Virus record (IMG/VR): IMGVR_UViG_3300033141_000689
Coordinates: 1-28,958 of that record
Reading direction: 5' to 3' (one strand)
DNA from: a virus
DNA: 28,958 nucleotides
Positions 7,660 through 15,697 of the stretch are shown here, piece by piece (position 1 is the first letter of the stretch; each line of letters begins with the position of its first letter). The notes below the pieces were generated by a model. The model ran no database searches. It was not told the origin of the DNA and saw nothing but the letters and a program-made list of their open reading frames with translations. A program made the translations under genes and the position numbers.

Positions 7660-8043
7660 ATGGGCTTAACAAATTTTCCTAATGGGATAAAAACAGACAA
7701 AGACGGCATTCTCTATGCAGAGATCGCCGACGTATCTGCAGCAGCAAGTTCTTGGTCAGCGGCATTGCCGTTTGACGTAGAGATTCTTGGCGCATATGTC
7801 ACTATCGACACGGCTATTACGGTAGCTGATGCAGATATTACATTTGAAATTGGAGGGACAGCAATCACTTCAATGTTAGCGACTATTGTGAACGGAACAT
7901 CAGCAGCGGGAGCAACGTACGCTGCGGTCGCTCCTACAGCAGAGTACACTTTGGCGGCAGGAACGCCGATTGAAATCATTACCGATGGCGGGTCAACAGA
8001 CGCGTCCAAAGGAACAGTAGGCATAGCTTATAAACGTGTTTAA
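7660..8043 (+). CDS. Small beta-rich virion protein (decoration-like)
   Basis: A 127-residue protein beginning MGLTNFPNGI, an N-terminal signature common to small phage head or fibre-associated proteins. The rest is hydrophobic and Thr/Ala/Ile-rich with predicted beta strands and ends GTVGIAYKRV. No Cys, signal peptide or membrane segment. The start follows AAAGGTAGG. Position after the capsid gene (with the HNH gene inserted between) suggests a second decoration or head-fibre protein. Confidence 0.75.
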   Translation: MGLTNFPNGIKTDKDGILYAEIADVSAAASSWSAALPFDVEILGAYVTIDTAITVADADITFEIGGTAITSMLATIVNGTSAAGATYAAVAPTAEYTLAAGTPIEIITDGGSTDASKGTVGIAYKRV

Positions 8044-8045
8044 TT

Positions 8046-8076
8046 TATAGGGGAAGGGTTTCGGCTCTTCCCTATA
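8046..8076 (+). terminator. UUCG-loop hairpin, possible attenuator
   Basis: A hairpin with a TTCG loop (8060-8063) and a GGGAAGGGT / GCTCTTCCC stem (8051-8059 with 8064-8072, including two G-U pairs) is extended by TATA/TATA pairing with one bulged G. It lies between the decoration-like gene and the next gene. The sequence after it is ATAAAGGAG, with no run of T, so it is a weak terminator at best. mRNA stabilisation or partial attenuation between head and fibre genes is the likelier role. Confidence 0.4.
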
Positions 8077-8088
8077 TAAAGGAGAGCT

Positions 8089-8703
8089 ATGCTTAATAAG
8101 CACAATACTGAGAAGTACACATGTGATCGTTGCGGATTCGATTATCTAAAAAGCAAACTCAAGCGGCAAAGGGGCATGTACCTCTCGCACGATTGCTTTG
8201 ACGATTTAAGCAAAATTTCTACACATAGACCACGGTTCGGAACACCGAATGATTTTCAATCTCTTGGCATTCCGCCGGAGGCAACGCCGGAGGTCTATAC
8301 TGTGACCGCAGCCGCGGGCATAGCTCAATTAACACAGTCACACTCTCTGTCAGAACGACGAGACGGAGAGCATCTAAGCACATTTATGCAGGTTATCAGC
8401 GACGGTGGAGCTGTAGATATTACGGCAGTCCCGGAGATCGTTGCTGGTCAAAATGGTGATATTTTAACGATTAGAGGGACATCTAATACGGACACAGTGC
8501 AATTGGACGATTCAGACACGTTACATCTTATTGGCGGATACAGTATGATATTAAAGGAAGGCGACACGATAAATTTGGTTTACAATACGTTTGATGTAGC
8601 GGTAGGCGGATGGGGCGTGAGTCAATGGGGAACAACCGGATATGGATTTGGAGGTGCCACCGAAGGATGGGTCGAGGTGTCACGATATAAGGGAGGAATA
8701 TAA
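8089..8703 (+). CDS. Virion protein with N-terminal zinc knuckle
   Basis: The 204-residue protein starts with a small Cys-containing module (Cys12-x2-Cys15 and HDC at 34-36 in KYTCDRCGFDY) like the CDRCG knuckles of phage structural proteins. After a linker it is beta-rich (about residues 65-190) with repeated strand-turn patterns. It has an AAGGAGAG ribosome binding site and its stop overlaps the next ATG (TAATG). A role as a fibre- or capsid-attachment protein is inferred from its place in the fibre-like gene block. Confidence 0.75.
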   Translation: MLNKHNTEKYTCDRCGFDYLKSKLKRQRGMYLSHDCFDDLSKISTHRPRFGTPNDFQSLGIPPEATPEVYTVTAAAGIAQLTQSHSLSERRDGEHLSTFMQVISDGGAVDITAVPEIVAGQNGDILTIRGTSNTDTVQLDDSDTLHLIGGYSMILKEGDTINLVYNTFDVAVGGWGVSQWGTTGYGFGGATEGWVEVSRYKGGI

Positions 8704-9602
8704 TGGGGAGTAACACAACCAATTACAATTTGTACAAACCTGCAGTCGGGGAGACCGGTTGGGGCGCTGCTGTAAACTCCTCCACCGACACGGTTGATAC
8801 GACTATGAAGTTGAACGCCGACGGAGTAGCGGGTGTTCCTGCTAATACCGCACATAGAACTAGCGATGGTAAAGATCATAGCGACGTAGTCACCAATAAC
8901 GCAAAGATTTCTTATACCGACGCTGCCGATGTGGGGTCAAACACAACTCATAGAACTAGCGATGGTAAGGACCATAGCGACGTCGTAACCAATAATGCAA
9001 AGATTTCTTATACCGATGCGGCAGCTGTTGGATCAAACACAACTCATAGGACAAGTGATGGGAGCGACCACTCTTTTCTTGACCAGTCCGTAGTCAGCGG
9101 GGCGACGCCGACATTCGGAGCGGACAACTTATCCGACGGTGGGGGAAATGCAATCATCACTACTACTCAGGAGACGAACTTTGAAACAGCGTACACTCAC
9201 GCTTCTTCTTCTGGCAGCGATCACAGCTTGGTTAATTCTAGTCTTGTATCTACTATCAATTTTATCATTGATGGCGGAGGTGCGGCGATTGATACCGGAA
9301 TAAAAGGGGACATTGAGATACCGTTTGCGTGCACTATCAACCAGGTAACGCTTCTCGCTGACCAAGCAGCTACGTCCGTCATAGATATATGGGGAGAGGA
9401 CTACGCTAACTTCCCACCTACCGACGCGGATACGATTACGTCGGCAACACCTCCAACGATCACAGCTGCGCTTAAGTCGCAGGACAGCACGCTTACGAGT
9501 TGGACAACGTCGATAACGGCGGGAGACATATTGAGGTTTAACGTAGACTCGAACGATGTGGCAGAGCGTATAACCATATCAATAAAAGTGACTAAGACGT
9601 AG
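8703..9602 (+). CDS. Fibre-like protein with 32-residue repeats
   Basis: The 299-residue product opens with [13 protein letters not shown], a start common in phage fibre proteins, followed by two and a partial third copy of a 32-residue repeat containing [10 protein letters not shown] and [11 protein letters not shown]. The C-terminal domain (about residues 195-299) is the beta domain with [13 protein letters not shown] and [10 protein letters not shown] that ends many phage fibres with [10 protein letters not shown]. The C-terminus is therefore natural and not cut by the HNH gene that overlaps its last 11 bases on the other strand. It likely forms a trimeric head or tail fibre. Confidence 0.85.
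   Translation: MGSNTTNYNLYKPAVGETGWGAAVNSSTDTVDTTMKLNADGVAGVPANTAHRTSDGKDHSDVVTNNAKISYTDAADVGSNTTHRTSDGKDHSDVVTNNAKISYTDAAAVGSNTTHRTSDGSDHSFLDQSVVSGATPTFGADNLSDGGGNAIITTTQETNFETAYTHASSSGSDHSLVNSSLVSTINFIIDGGGAAIDTGIKGDIEIPFACTINQVTLLADQAATSVIDIWGEDYANFPPTDADTITSATPPTITAALKSQDSTLTSWTTSITAGDILRFNVDSNDVAERITISIKVTKT
8853..9074 (+). repeat. 96-bp tandem repeat in the fibre gene
   Basis: The segment starting CATAGAACTAGCGATGG at 8853 recurs at 8949 and, partly, at 9045, giving an exact 96-bp period (32 codons). The first two copies differ mainly at third codon positions, so the protein repeat is conserved while the DNA drifts. A more degenerate relative (SGSDHS) occurs further downstream. Confidence 0.9.
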
Positions 9603-10068
9603 TCTTACGGCACTCTTTACATTCAGGGCGATAACCTAGTAGACTGGAAGACATTTTATGGAAATTACTAATAGGAAACCATTTGCGGCAGATAGAGCAG
9701 AGTTTCTTTCCGTTTTTTATTCGGGATATTCTATTGTGGTGTACGGCGTGCACAGAATTGGACAGAAGTTCAAGGTTTTCGATCCTGTCATCATCACGAA
9801 TACCGTTCTTGTGGTGAACAATTTCTTCAGGAAACGGTTTGAGGGGACGGTCAAGATGCTGTTCCATTACATGGCGATAGCGTTTAACCCTTTTGCCATT
9901 TATGGTGAGCATCCAGTACCCATGAACGTCAAGACCGCCAACGCCATCAGGGTTTTTAAGAGTTTTGTTAGGGCTACCGTGTTTTCTCCAACGGGTGTAA
10001 TGTTTCGAACACCATCCTCGTCCGTGAGAAGGTTTATCACAGTCTTTAATCGAACATTGAGTTCTCAT
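9592..10068 (-). CDS. HNH endonuclease on the opposite strand
   Basis: The 158-residue protein has an N-terminal zinc-knuckle module (CSIKDC ... [10 protein letters not shown], residues 5-27), a central HNH_3 core ([20 protein letters not shown], residues 81-100, with His85, His86 and Asn98) and a C-terminal CxxC...CxxC finger (124-153). This layout is typical of phage homing endonucleases. I start at the ATG at 10068 because homologues begin this way; a TTG at 10086 would add six residues. It is the only minus-strand gene. It has its own promoter, and its 3' end overlaps the fibre gene by 11 bases. Confidence 0.85.
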   Translation of the reverse strand: MRTQCSIKDCDKPSHGRGWCSKHYTRWRKHGSPNKTLKNPDGVGGLDVHGYWMLTINGKRVKRYRHVMEQHLDRPLKPFPEEIVHHKNGIRDDDRIENLELLSNSVHAVHHNRISRIKNGKKLCSICRKWFPISNFHKMSSSLLGYRPECKECRKTTS

Positions 10069-10074
10069 TTTGGA

Positions 10075-10102
10075 AGTATAACACAAATTACCCGTATGTC
10101 AA
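10075..10102 (-). promoter_or_regulatory. Near-consensus sigma70 promoter for the minus-strand HNH gene
   Basis: Read on the minus strand, TTGACA (10102-10097) is followed after 16 bases by TATACT (10080-10075). The predicted transcription start, 6-8 bases after the -10 box, falls on or next to the HNH ATG at 10068, and no Shine-Dalgarno lies before that ATG. The transcript may therefore be leaderless. This is the clearest host-type promoter I noticed in the window. Confidence 0.7.
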
Positions 10103-10145
10103 TAATAGGGAGGGCACCATCGCCGGGAATAATCTAAATACGAAG

Positions 10146-11513
10146 TTGTTGCTTCATATGACTGGTGCGGATGGTTCTACGACGTTTACAGATTCCAGCG
10201 TAGCCGCCCCAACTCATGTCCCTGTAGCACAGGGCGACGCGCAAATAGACACTGCTATTAAAAAGTGGGGGACGGGATCAGGGTTGTTCGACGGCACGGG
10301 AGACTATGTAACGGTTCCTGACTCGGCGGATTGGGATATTATGGGCAGCAACTCTGATGACCAAACAGTTGACTTACAAATGAACATAGCAAATACCGTA
10401 GGCACGCAAGCCTTATTGACACAGAGAGCAAGTAGTTCTAGCTTTTGGCAGATAACTGTGAGTAATGGTGGAGGTCTCGGTGTTTATGGATGGGATGGAG
10501 CCTATATTGGGCGGCTGTCTCAAAATCCTGTAGTTACAGCTTCAACATGGCAACACATCGCATGGATTAAAGTTGGTTCTATTTACAGTCTATATCTTGA
10601 TGGCATTCAAGTTGATTATGGATGGGATGATAGAACAATATCTGTTTCAGCGCCATTGTTTATTGGACAAGAAGATACGCTAAGTTATGAGTTTGAAGGA
10701 AACCTCGACGAGGTAAGAGTCCAATCCGACAACTACTTCCTAGCCGCACCTAACTCTTTCCCCGCGGCACCACTTTTACTCTATGGAGAGGGCGTGGATG
10801 AAGCGACCACTATGTCTAACGATGGGTATAGCGGAGCGGTTACGATGTCTGGGGGAGCAAAGCTTGACGATGGGCAGAAGAAGTTTAATGCTACCACCTC
10901 GATGTTCTTTGATGGGGCGAGCGACTATCTCTCTGTGGTTGATACCAGTGGCACGGATTATGATATTGCGGCGTCGCTTACCGACTCTTGGACTATTGAC
11001 CTTTGGTTCAAACCTGATAGTGCAGGGGCTACGACATCTGAAACGTTGATACAACAGCACGACGGAACTGACCATTGGGAGTTATATTGGAATGCCTCAG
11101 AGAATGTTCTGTTTCGCATTAAAGACGATGCTGTAACTTTGTTAAGTATTGCTAGCACAAGCGAGCCAGCAGGACTGGCGTGGCACCACGTTGCTATTAT
11201 TAAGTCAGCAGCCAATTACGGACTATATGTTGACGGAACTCAAGAGGCTTATGGTTCTATTGCATCAACAATCGCTCCTGCCGCAAGTCTTAGCATTGGA
11301 CTTTGGGCAGGAGGTTTATATCCATTTGGCGGGAACATGGAACAAATACAGATAACCAAGGGGAATAAGTTTGGGGTTGTTCCGAACGTAGGGTTAACAA
11401 GCACGCTCACTGTCCCAACAGCAGTCCTAACCCAGGACACAATCACCGAGCCGACAGAGGAGTATTCACCGGACGCAAATTTAGCAAGAAGTCAAGTGGT
11501 TATAATCGCATAA
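10146..11513 (+). CDS. Double LamG-like fibre/adhesin protein
   Basis: The protein has two concanavalin/LamG-type jelly-roll domains (about residues 1-200 and 210-420). Each has the typical KLLLH-type first strand, a FDGTGDYVTV or FDGASDYLSV strand, and a WQHIAWIKVGS or WHHVAIIKSAA strand before YLDG or YVDG. Such domains on phage virions bind surface glycans. No ATG starts the full domain: the TTG at 10146 is the first usual start codon and has no binding site. An ATC at 10119 preceded by AGGGAGG gives a protein starting I-A-G-N-N, so the natural start may be there. It is separated from the previous fibre gene by the HNH insertion. Confidence 0.85.
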   Translation: MLLHMTGADGSTTFTDSSVAAPTHVPVAQGDAQIDTAIKKWGTGSGLFDGTGDYVTVPDSADWDIMGSNSDDQTVDLQMNIANTVGTQALLTQRASSSSFWQITVSNGGGLGVYGWDGAYIGRLSQNPVVTASTWQHIAWIKVGSIYSLYLDGIQVDYGWDDRTISVSAPLFIGQEDTLSYEFEGNLDEVRVQSDNYFLAAPNSFPAAPLLLYGEGVDEATTMSNDGYSGAVTMSGGAKLDDGQKKFNATTSMFFDGASDYLSVVDTSGTDYDIAASLTDSWTIDLWFKPDSAGATTSETLIQQHDGTDHWELYWNASENVLFRIKDDAVTLLSIASTSEPAGLAWHHVAIIKSAANYGLYVDGTQEAYGSIASTIAPAASLSIGLWAGGLYPFGGNMEQIQITKGNKFGVVPNVGLTSTLTVPTAVLTQDTITEPTEEYSPDANLARSQVVIIA

Positions 11514-11525
11514 AAGGAGAACAAA

Positions 11526-11876
11526 ATGGCATCAACAATCGGAGTATGGAAAATTTTTGACGCGGAAGTGATCGGAGCCGGTGGGACAGCCACGTCTGCT
11601 CCGATCGAGATGGGTACAGCGTTAGCATTAGCGTTGCACGTAAACTCTATCGCTGGAACAACGGAAGACGTGACATTTACGTATTCTCTAGGGAACACTA
11701 GGGACGATACGTTTATCATACCGTCGTCGCCAGCAACTATTGGGGCTAATATAGGCGCTGTGGATGTACTTGATTTTGCGCCGGAGTTAGCAAAATACAT
11801 TAAGATCATAGCTACGAATAATGATGTAGCGGGTGTGACGCTTACAGCAACGTTAACCGTTCAGGAAAATAGTTAA
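11526..11876 (+). CDS. Small beta-rich virion protein
   Basis: A 116-residue protein with an AAGGAG binding site before the ATG. It is almost all beta-strand pattern with Thr, Ala, Val and Ile, including a GTATSAPIEMGTALALAL segment and a C-terminal VTLTATLTVQ strand. No Cys, signal peptide or membrane helix. The family is not recognised. Its place in the fibre-like block suggests a small fibre or decoration subunit. Confidence 0.7.
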   Translation: MASTIGVWKIFDAEVIGAGGTATSAPIEMGTALALALHVNSIAGTTEDVTFTYSLGNTRDDTFIIPSSPATIGANIGAVDVLDFAPELAKYIKIIATNNDVAGVTLTATLTVQENS

Positions 11877-11886
11877 GGAGAACGAT

Positions 11887-12393
11887 ATGGGTTTAGCATC
11901 AGGTCCTAAAGATAAAACAGAGACGATCATTAAAAAGGTTATAGAGAAGGTCGTAGAAAGACCTAAGTTCGTCGATGTTATCATCGAACGACCTGTGTAC
12001 CGCGATAAGATCGTCGAAGTTCCGGTAATTAAAGAAGTGGAAGTTATCAAGGAAGTCGTGAAGATTGTTGAAGTGGAGAAGATTGTGGAGGTACCTAAGT
12101 TCGTCCACAAGACAGTCGATGTAGTGAATGTTAAGGTACAGCCAAAGATTGTCTACGACGCTAAGATCGTAGAGAAGATCGTACCAGTGTCAAAGCCGGA
12201 GATACGGATTAAGCATATCGAGGAAGTGGTACGCGTCCCGAAGATCGTTTACAATGAGATACAGAAGGAGATTGTAGTTCCTGTGTTGAAGGAAAAGGAC
12301 ATCATTGTAAGCCGACCGAAGTTTGTGGACAAGGAAGTAACTGTCGTTAAACCTAAATACGTATGTCAGAAATGCGGGCATGAGGTAAGATGA
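11887..12393 (+). CDS. Alveolin-like VxVP-repeat protein with CxxC tail
   Basis: The 168-residue protein is composed of short repeats of alternating Val/Ile with Lys/Glu and a Pro, such as EKIVEVPKFV, DKIVEVPVIKEV and RPKFVDKEV. This is the pattern that defines alveolins, the cytoskeletal proteins of alveolate protists. It has no membrane segment. It ends with a small zinc-knuckle-like CQKCGH (Cys160, Cys163, His165). The alternating residues would suit an extended beta fibre or solenoid. It has an AAGGAG binding site, and its stop overlaps the next ATG. No phage function is known to me; a virion fibre or shaft is inferred from context. Confidence 0.75.
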   Translation: MGLASGPKDKTETIIKKVIEKVVERPKFVDVIIERPVYRDKIVEVPVIKEVEVIKEVVKIVEVEKIVEVPKFVHKTVDVVNVKVQPKIVYDAKIVEKIVPVSKPEIRIKHIEEVVRVPKIVYNEIQKEIVVPVLKEKDIIVSRPKFVDKEVTVVKPKYVCQKCGHEVR

Positions 12394-12995
12394 GAGCTGT
12401 ACAGCATACAAAAGAAGTTGGGGATTTTGATTACTTCAACACGTACACGTTGACGAATCTATACGTTGAGCAGGTGTTTGGAGAGCATATCTCCACCATC
12501 AACATAACGAACGATTCGACAACGGACACCGTTCAGTTCAGCTTTGATGGGGCTACGCTGGCGGGTGAAGTGAAGCCGGGAGAATCGCTCCGCCTTAACG
12601 TAGATCAGAAATACAGCGTCTATGTTAAGGGAACGGCAGGCGGGGACGACATACGGATATGGAGTTATGCGGACATCAGCGCGTCGTCTGTGACCGCGGC
12701 GTTCGCTCCATTGGGCGTTGTGAATAAGTCTTATGAGGGGACGTTAACAGCAGGAGTGTCTCCGTTGATTATCGACTTCAACGCTGATTCTGGGCGTAAT
12801 GCGAAAGAGGGCTGGATAACTTGCGATGGAGTAGGGGTTGAGATGACAGTAGCCTTCTCTAGAGATGGCGCAACATTCGGGGACCCGTGGACAATGAGGT
12901 CGGGTGAGAACACAAACTTTACAAACTTCGATGTTGACCAATTACGATTGGTACACACTGGGGATGACGTGCCATATAGGGCGGTGCTAATATAA
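12390..12995 (+). CDS. Beta-rich structural protein
   Basis: The ATG overlaps the preceding stop (ATGA), so it is coupled to the VxVP-repeat gene. The 201-residue protein seems to have two beta domains: residues ~30-100 with NITNDSTTDTVQFSFDG, and ~115-200 with a similar strand pattern. The ending RLVHTGDDVPYRAVLI resembles small phage fibre or baseplate-associated proteins. No catalytic motif, signal or membrane segment is visible. Function beyond a probable virion role is unknown. Confidence 0.75.
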   Translation: MRAVQHTKEVGDFDYFNTYTLTNLYVEQVFGEHISTINITNDSTTDTVQFSFDGATLAGEVKPGESLRLNVDQKYSVYVKGTAGGDDIRIWSYADISASSVTAAFAPLGVVNKSYEGTLTAGVSPLIIDFNADSGRNAKEGWITCDGVGVEMTVAFSRDGATFGDPWTMRSGENTNFTNFDVDQLRLVHTGDDVPYRAVLI

Positions 12996-13390
12996 TGTCT
13001 GACTTCAAGCCAAGCCAAATCTCAGGTGATGTAGATGCGACAGCGACGATAGAGGGCATCTCGCTAACGAAGTTCAGCTCTACAGGGGTTGCCAGTAACG
13101 TGCCGGATACTACGACAACGACAGTGCATACGCAGTCGTATGTAGCAGGGACATTTGAGAACTTGGTGATAGTGTCTTGCAGTGGATCGACGAACGCGAA
13201 GTTTACTCTATATAAGAACACGATTCTGTTTGACACAATGAGGAGCTCTCCACAGCGTAACGTAAGCTTTGATTTTACAGGAGCCCCGTTAGCCTTAGCT
13301 CTTGGAGACACGATAGACGTTAAGGTGGAGCACTTCCATACAGGTGTATTGGAGACCTTTGAAGCAACAATATATGGATACCCAGCATAA
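12995..13390 (+). CDS. Beta-rich structural protein
   Basis: The start overlaps the previous stop in TAATG. The 131-residue product is beta-rich and Thr/Ser/Val-rich (VPDTTTTTVHTQSYV), followed by strands like NLVIVSCSGSTNAKFTLYK and a C-terminal FEATIYGYPA. It looks like a small jelly-roll or Ig-like fibre domain. I do not recognise a family. Coupling to its neighbours suggests that it acts in the same virion substructure. Confidence 0.75.
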   Translation: MSDFKPSQISGDVDATATIEGISLTKFSSTGVASNVPDTTTTTVHTQSYVAGTFENLVIVSCSGSTNAKFTLYKNTILFDTMRSSPQRNVSFDFTGAPLALALGDTIDVKVEHFHTGVLETFEATIYGYPA

Positions 13391-13650
13391 TGGCGGACAC
13401 AGGAGTACCATCACAAGATTTAGCGAAGCCGACAGTCCAAGTTCAGCGACTATGGTACGACGACCAAATCGCAGAGAAGAAGTACCAGCTGTCAAGAGTC
13501 AAGGCAGATGTCGAGCGCTTCGTACAAGGGACGATAAAGAAGATGGAAGCAGATGTGATTATGTTGGACAGGGAGATAGCCGAGCTCATGCGTAAGAAGG
13601 ATGAGCTTGAGAAGTATGGGAGCCAGGAAGTTATTGAATTGAAACGTTAA
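13390..13650 (+). CDS. Coiled-coil protein
   Basis: The ATG overlaps the preceding stop (TAATG). The 86-residue product is a single long amphipathic helix after a short N-terminal tail, with heptads through QIAEKKYQLSRVKADVERF and IMLDREIAELMRKKDELEKY. It may trimerise or act as a chaperone or spacer for the surrounding fibre-like proteins. No family recognised. Confidence 0.7.
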   Translation: MADTGVPSQDLAKPTVQVQRLWYDDQIAEKKYQLSRVKADVERFVQGTIKKMEADVIMLDREIAELMRKKDELEKYGSQEVIELKR

Positions 13651-13664
13651 CCAAGGAGGACACA

Positions 13665-14663
13665 GTGGCAGATGGTAATTTGAAGACAGAGATTTCACGT
13701 AATGAATTAGAGAACACAGCGTCAAACGTTGTGTTCACTCAAATCGCGGACGACGCGGGCAACGTTGCTAGTATTACAACCGGTGCGTTAGATGTTAACG
13801 CGTCAGTAGTATTGGACACATCCTATGTTGATGACAGCGTGTTCGTTATCGGCACAGACAGAGTAAACGCTCAAGGTTTCTTGGCTGATGAAACAGCTAC
13901 GGACAGCGTGGACGAAGGGGACATTGGTCTTGCTCGTATGACGTTGGACAGACGGATGATTACTTCGTCTGAGCAGTCTGGGACATGGGACATCGGTACG
14001 GTAACGACCTTAACCGGTATTACCAATGTTGTCAGCGTTGACGACAATGCCGGATCGCTTACTATCGACAATTCCACATTAGCAGTGGTCGGTGGCGGGA
14101 CAGAAGCAACTGCGTTAAGGGTGACTATCGCTAATGATTCGACAGGTCTCTTGTCCATTGACGATAATGGCGGAAGTATTACCGTTGATGGTTCTGTGAC
14201 AGTGTCCGCGACTGATCTGGACATCCGTAGTTTGACCCACGTTTCTGATAGCGTTTCTATCGGCGACGGGACAGATACACTAGCCGTTAACACAGACGGA
14301 TCAATCAATGTTGTCTTTGGTGTAGCAGCAACTGGCAGTGAGATATGTGATTACGACACAGCCAACGTAGCTTCAGCAGGGACATCTAACCACGACTACA
14401 CTGTCGCTAACGCAACGTTCCTTTGTGAGCGCGTGTCGTTCGGCGGTTCCGGTCGTATGAAGGTGGAGATTCAAGCAGGACCTGTAGCATCGCTTGTGAC
14501 CAAGGCTGTTCGGTTCACTAAGAGGGACACGTCTGATGACCAGGTGTTCGACCCGGCATTGGTTGTACCTGTTGCTAGCACAGGAACGCTAAGGGTCATT
14601 CGTACCCAGCGCTCTGCAGGAACGCTTGATGTTTACTCTACCATTATGGGAAATGATATTTAA
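13665..14663 (+). CDS. Fibre-like structural protein
   Basis: The GTG start is preceded by a perfect AAGGAGGA (13653-13660). The 332-residue protein carries LADETATDSVDEGDIGLARMT, a motif repeatedly seen in phage fibre or structural proteins, then a stretch of short beta repeats (SLTIDNSTLAV, SITVDGSVTVSAT, DTLAVNTDGSINV) that suggests a beta helix, and a C-terminal beta domain. It ends TIMGNDI, overlapping the next ATG (TAATG). A trimeric fibre or head-fibre protein is the best guess. Confidence 0.8.
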   Translation: MADGNLKTEISRNELENTASNVVFTQIADDAGNVASITTGALDVNASVVLDTSYVDDSVFVIGTDRVNAQGFLADETATDSVDEGDIGLARMTLDRRMITSSEQSGTWDIGTVTTLTGITNVVSVDDNAGSLTIDNSTLAVVGGGTEATALRVTIANDSTGLLSIDDNGGSITVDGSVTVSATDLDIRSLTHVSDSVSIGDGTDTLAVNTDGSINVVFGVAATGSEICDYDTANVASAGTSNHDYTVANATFLCERVSFGGSGRMKVEIQAGPVASLVTKAVRFTKRDTSDDQVFDPALVVPVASTGTLRVIRTQRSAGTLDVYSTIMGNDI

Positions 14664-14845
14664 TGGTTAAGAAAAAGACTGCTGTAAAGAAACCTGAAGG
14701 CGTGCAACTTGTCGAGGGGAACGGTCTGCGCATACAGATCGCTCTTCTCGATAAGATTGCACGGAAACTTGATAACATCGACGCTAACATTGTAGCCCAG
14801 AATGATATGCTCATGGAGATTCTGGAGAAGGTGAACGATGGCTGA
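14663..14845 (+). CDS. Small coiled-coil protein
   Basis: The 60-residue product starts at an ATG overlapping the previous stop. It has a basic N-terminal tail (MVKKKTAVKKPEG) followed by a helix with Leu/Ile heptads (LLDKIARKLDNIDANIV). The 3' end overlaps the next gene by eight bases. Possible trimerisation or assembly factor for the neighbouring fibre proteins; function unknown. Confidence 0.65.
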   Translation: MVKKKTAVKKPEGVQLVEGNGLRIQIALLDKIARKLDNIDANIVAQNDMLMEILEKVNDG

Positions 14846-15365
14846 CGATAACAACGTAACAGATAACGCTTCTATTTGGGATGAGCTTGGCGACAGGGCG
14901 GTTACAGTGACGACCGACGGGGCTAAGGAACGTCTCGACTGTAACATGGATGGTAGTGAGGTCATTATATCTGACAGTGAGTCGGCAACGAAGTATCAGA
15001 TGAAGACGGACTTCGACGCTGTCGGGGACCTTCTAAATGTAACCACCGATACCGTCTTGCATAGCGTTACCGGAACAGGAACGCTTGATTTTGTTGCGGT
15101 TACCGGGTCTAACGCCAACTTTGAGATAACCATTGAGGTTGATGGGGTAGAGCGTATCAGAATTACGATGGCTGAATTATCTGCTATTGGATTGTCTAAC
15201 GCTACCAATGTTCCGTTCTGGGCGGAGACCGCTAATAAGAACTTTCGGTACAGCCCTAACATCCCGGTAGGTTATACAGCAAGCTTCCGAATCCTAGCGA
15301 AATCAACAGGGAGCCCGATAGCAACAGTAAAACATCTTACGTTGTACAGAGAGAGGATAACGTAA
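14838..15365 (+). CDS. Beta-rich structural protein
   Basis: The start overlaps the preceding gene and has GGAGAAGG upstream. The 175-residue product opens with a short acidic leader (MADDNNVTDNASIWDELGDR) and continues as a beta domain with paired strands such as GTLDFVAVTGSNANFEITIEVDGVE (cut here in two for description at about residues 80-105), ending HLTLYRERIT. It resembles phage virion proteins with jelly-roll folds. No enzymatic motif. Confidence 0.75.
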   Translation: MADDNNVTDNASIWDELGDRAVTVTTDGAKERLDCNMDGSEVIISDSESATKYQMKTDFDAVGDLLNVTTDTVLHSVTGTGTLDFVAVTGSNANFEITIEVDGVERIRITMAELSAIGLSNATNVPFWAETANKNFRYSPNIPVGYTASFRILAKSTGSPIATVKHLTLYRERIT

Positions 15366-15697
15366 TGAGTGTACTAAAAGAAGTAACGTTCCTCGACGAG
15401 GAGATTAGAGATACGAGTTCGCATGATGGGAGCACAGTCTTCAATGGGTCGTACATCGTTAAGACTATTGTTATCGAGAATGAGTTGAATCAGGCTGTCA
15501 CGTTTCAGTGTCAAGCGTCTATGCACGATGACTTCTCCAACAGTTTTGATGTCGGGGCAACATGGGACGTATCGGCAAACACAAACTCTTATCAAACCTG
15601 TGAGAGTTATTTTCCCTATTGGAGATTGGTAGCGACATGCGCATCCTCTCCGTCGTCGGGGGACTTAACTGTCCACATACTGGGAGTACCCTCATAA
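15365..15697 (+). CDS. Small beta-rich structural protein
   Basis: A 110-residue protein coupled to its neighbours by TAATG at both ends. Strand patterns (TIVIENELNQAVTFQCQASM, then WRLVATCASS and LTVHILGVPS) suggest a small beta sandwich like those in phage fibre or cap proteins. Three Cys residues could be structural. No family recognised. Confidence 0.75.
   Translation: MSVLKEVTFLDEEIRDTSSHDGSTVFNGSYIVKTIVIENELNQAVTFQCQASMHDDFSNSFDVGATWDVSANTNSYQTCESYFPYWRLVATCASSPSSGDLTVHILGVPS

Noticed and set aside
7157-7660. Group I intron around the first HNH gene
   Set aside because: The capsid gene ends naturally before it and the next gene has its own start; no conserved intron core helices could be identified by eye.
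8853-9074. Tandem repeat as a CRISPR-like array
   Set aside because: The repeat is continuous, in frame and coding, with no unique spacers.
9658-10137. 159-codon plus-strand ORF facing the minus-strand HNH gene
   Set aside because: It is the complement of a well-recognised HNH gene and shows no family features or ribosome binding site.
15619-15696. Upstream in-frame ATG extending the small 63-residue protein
   Set aside because: It lies deep in the preceding gene with no ribosome binding site; 15697 overlaps the previous stop as elsewhere in the operon.
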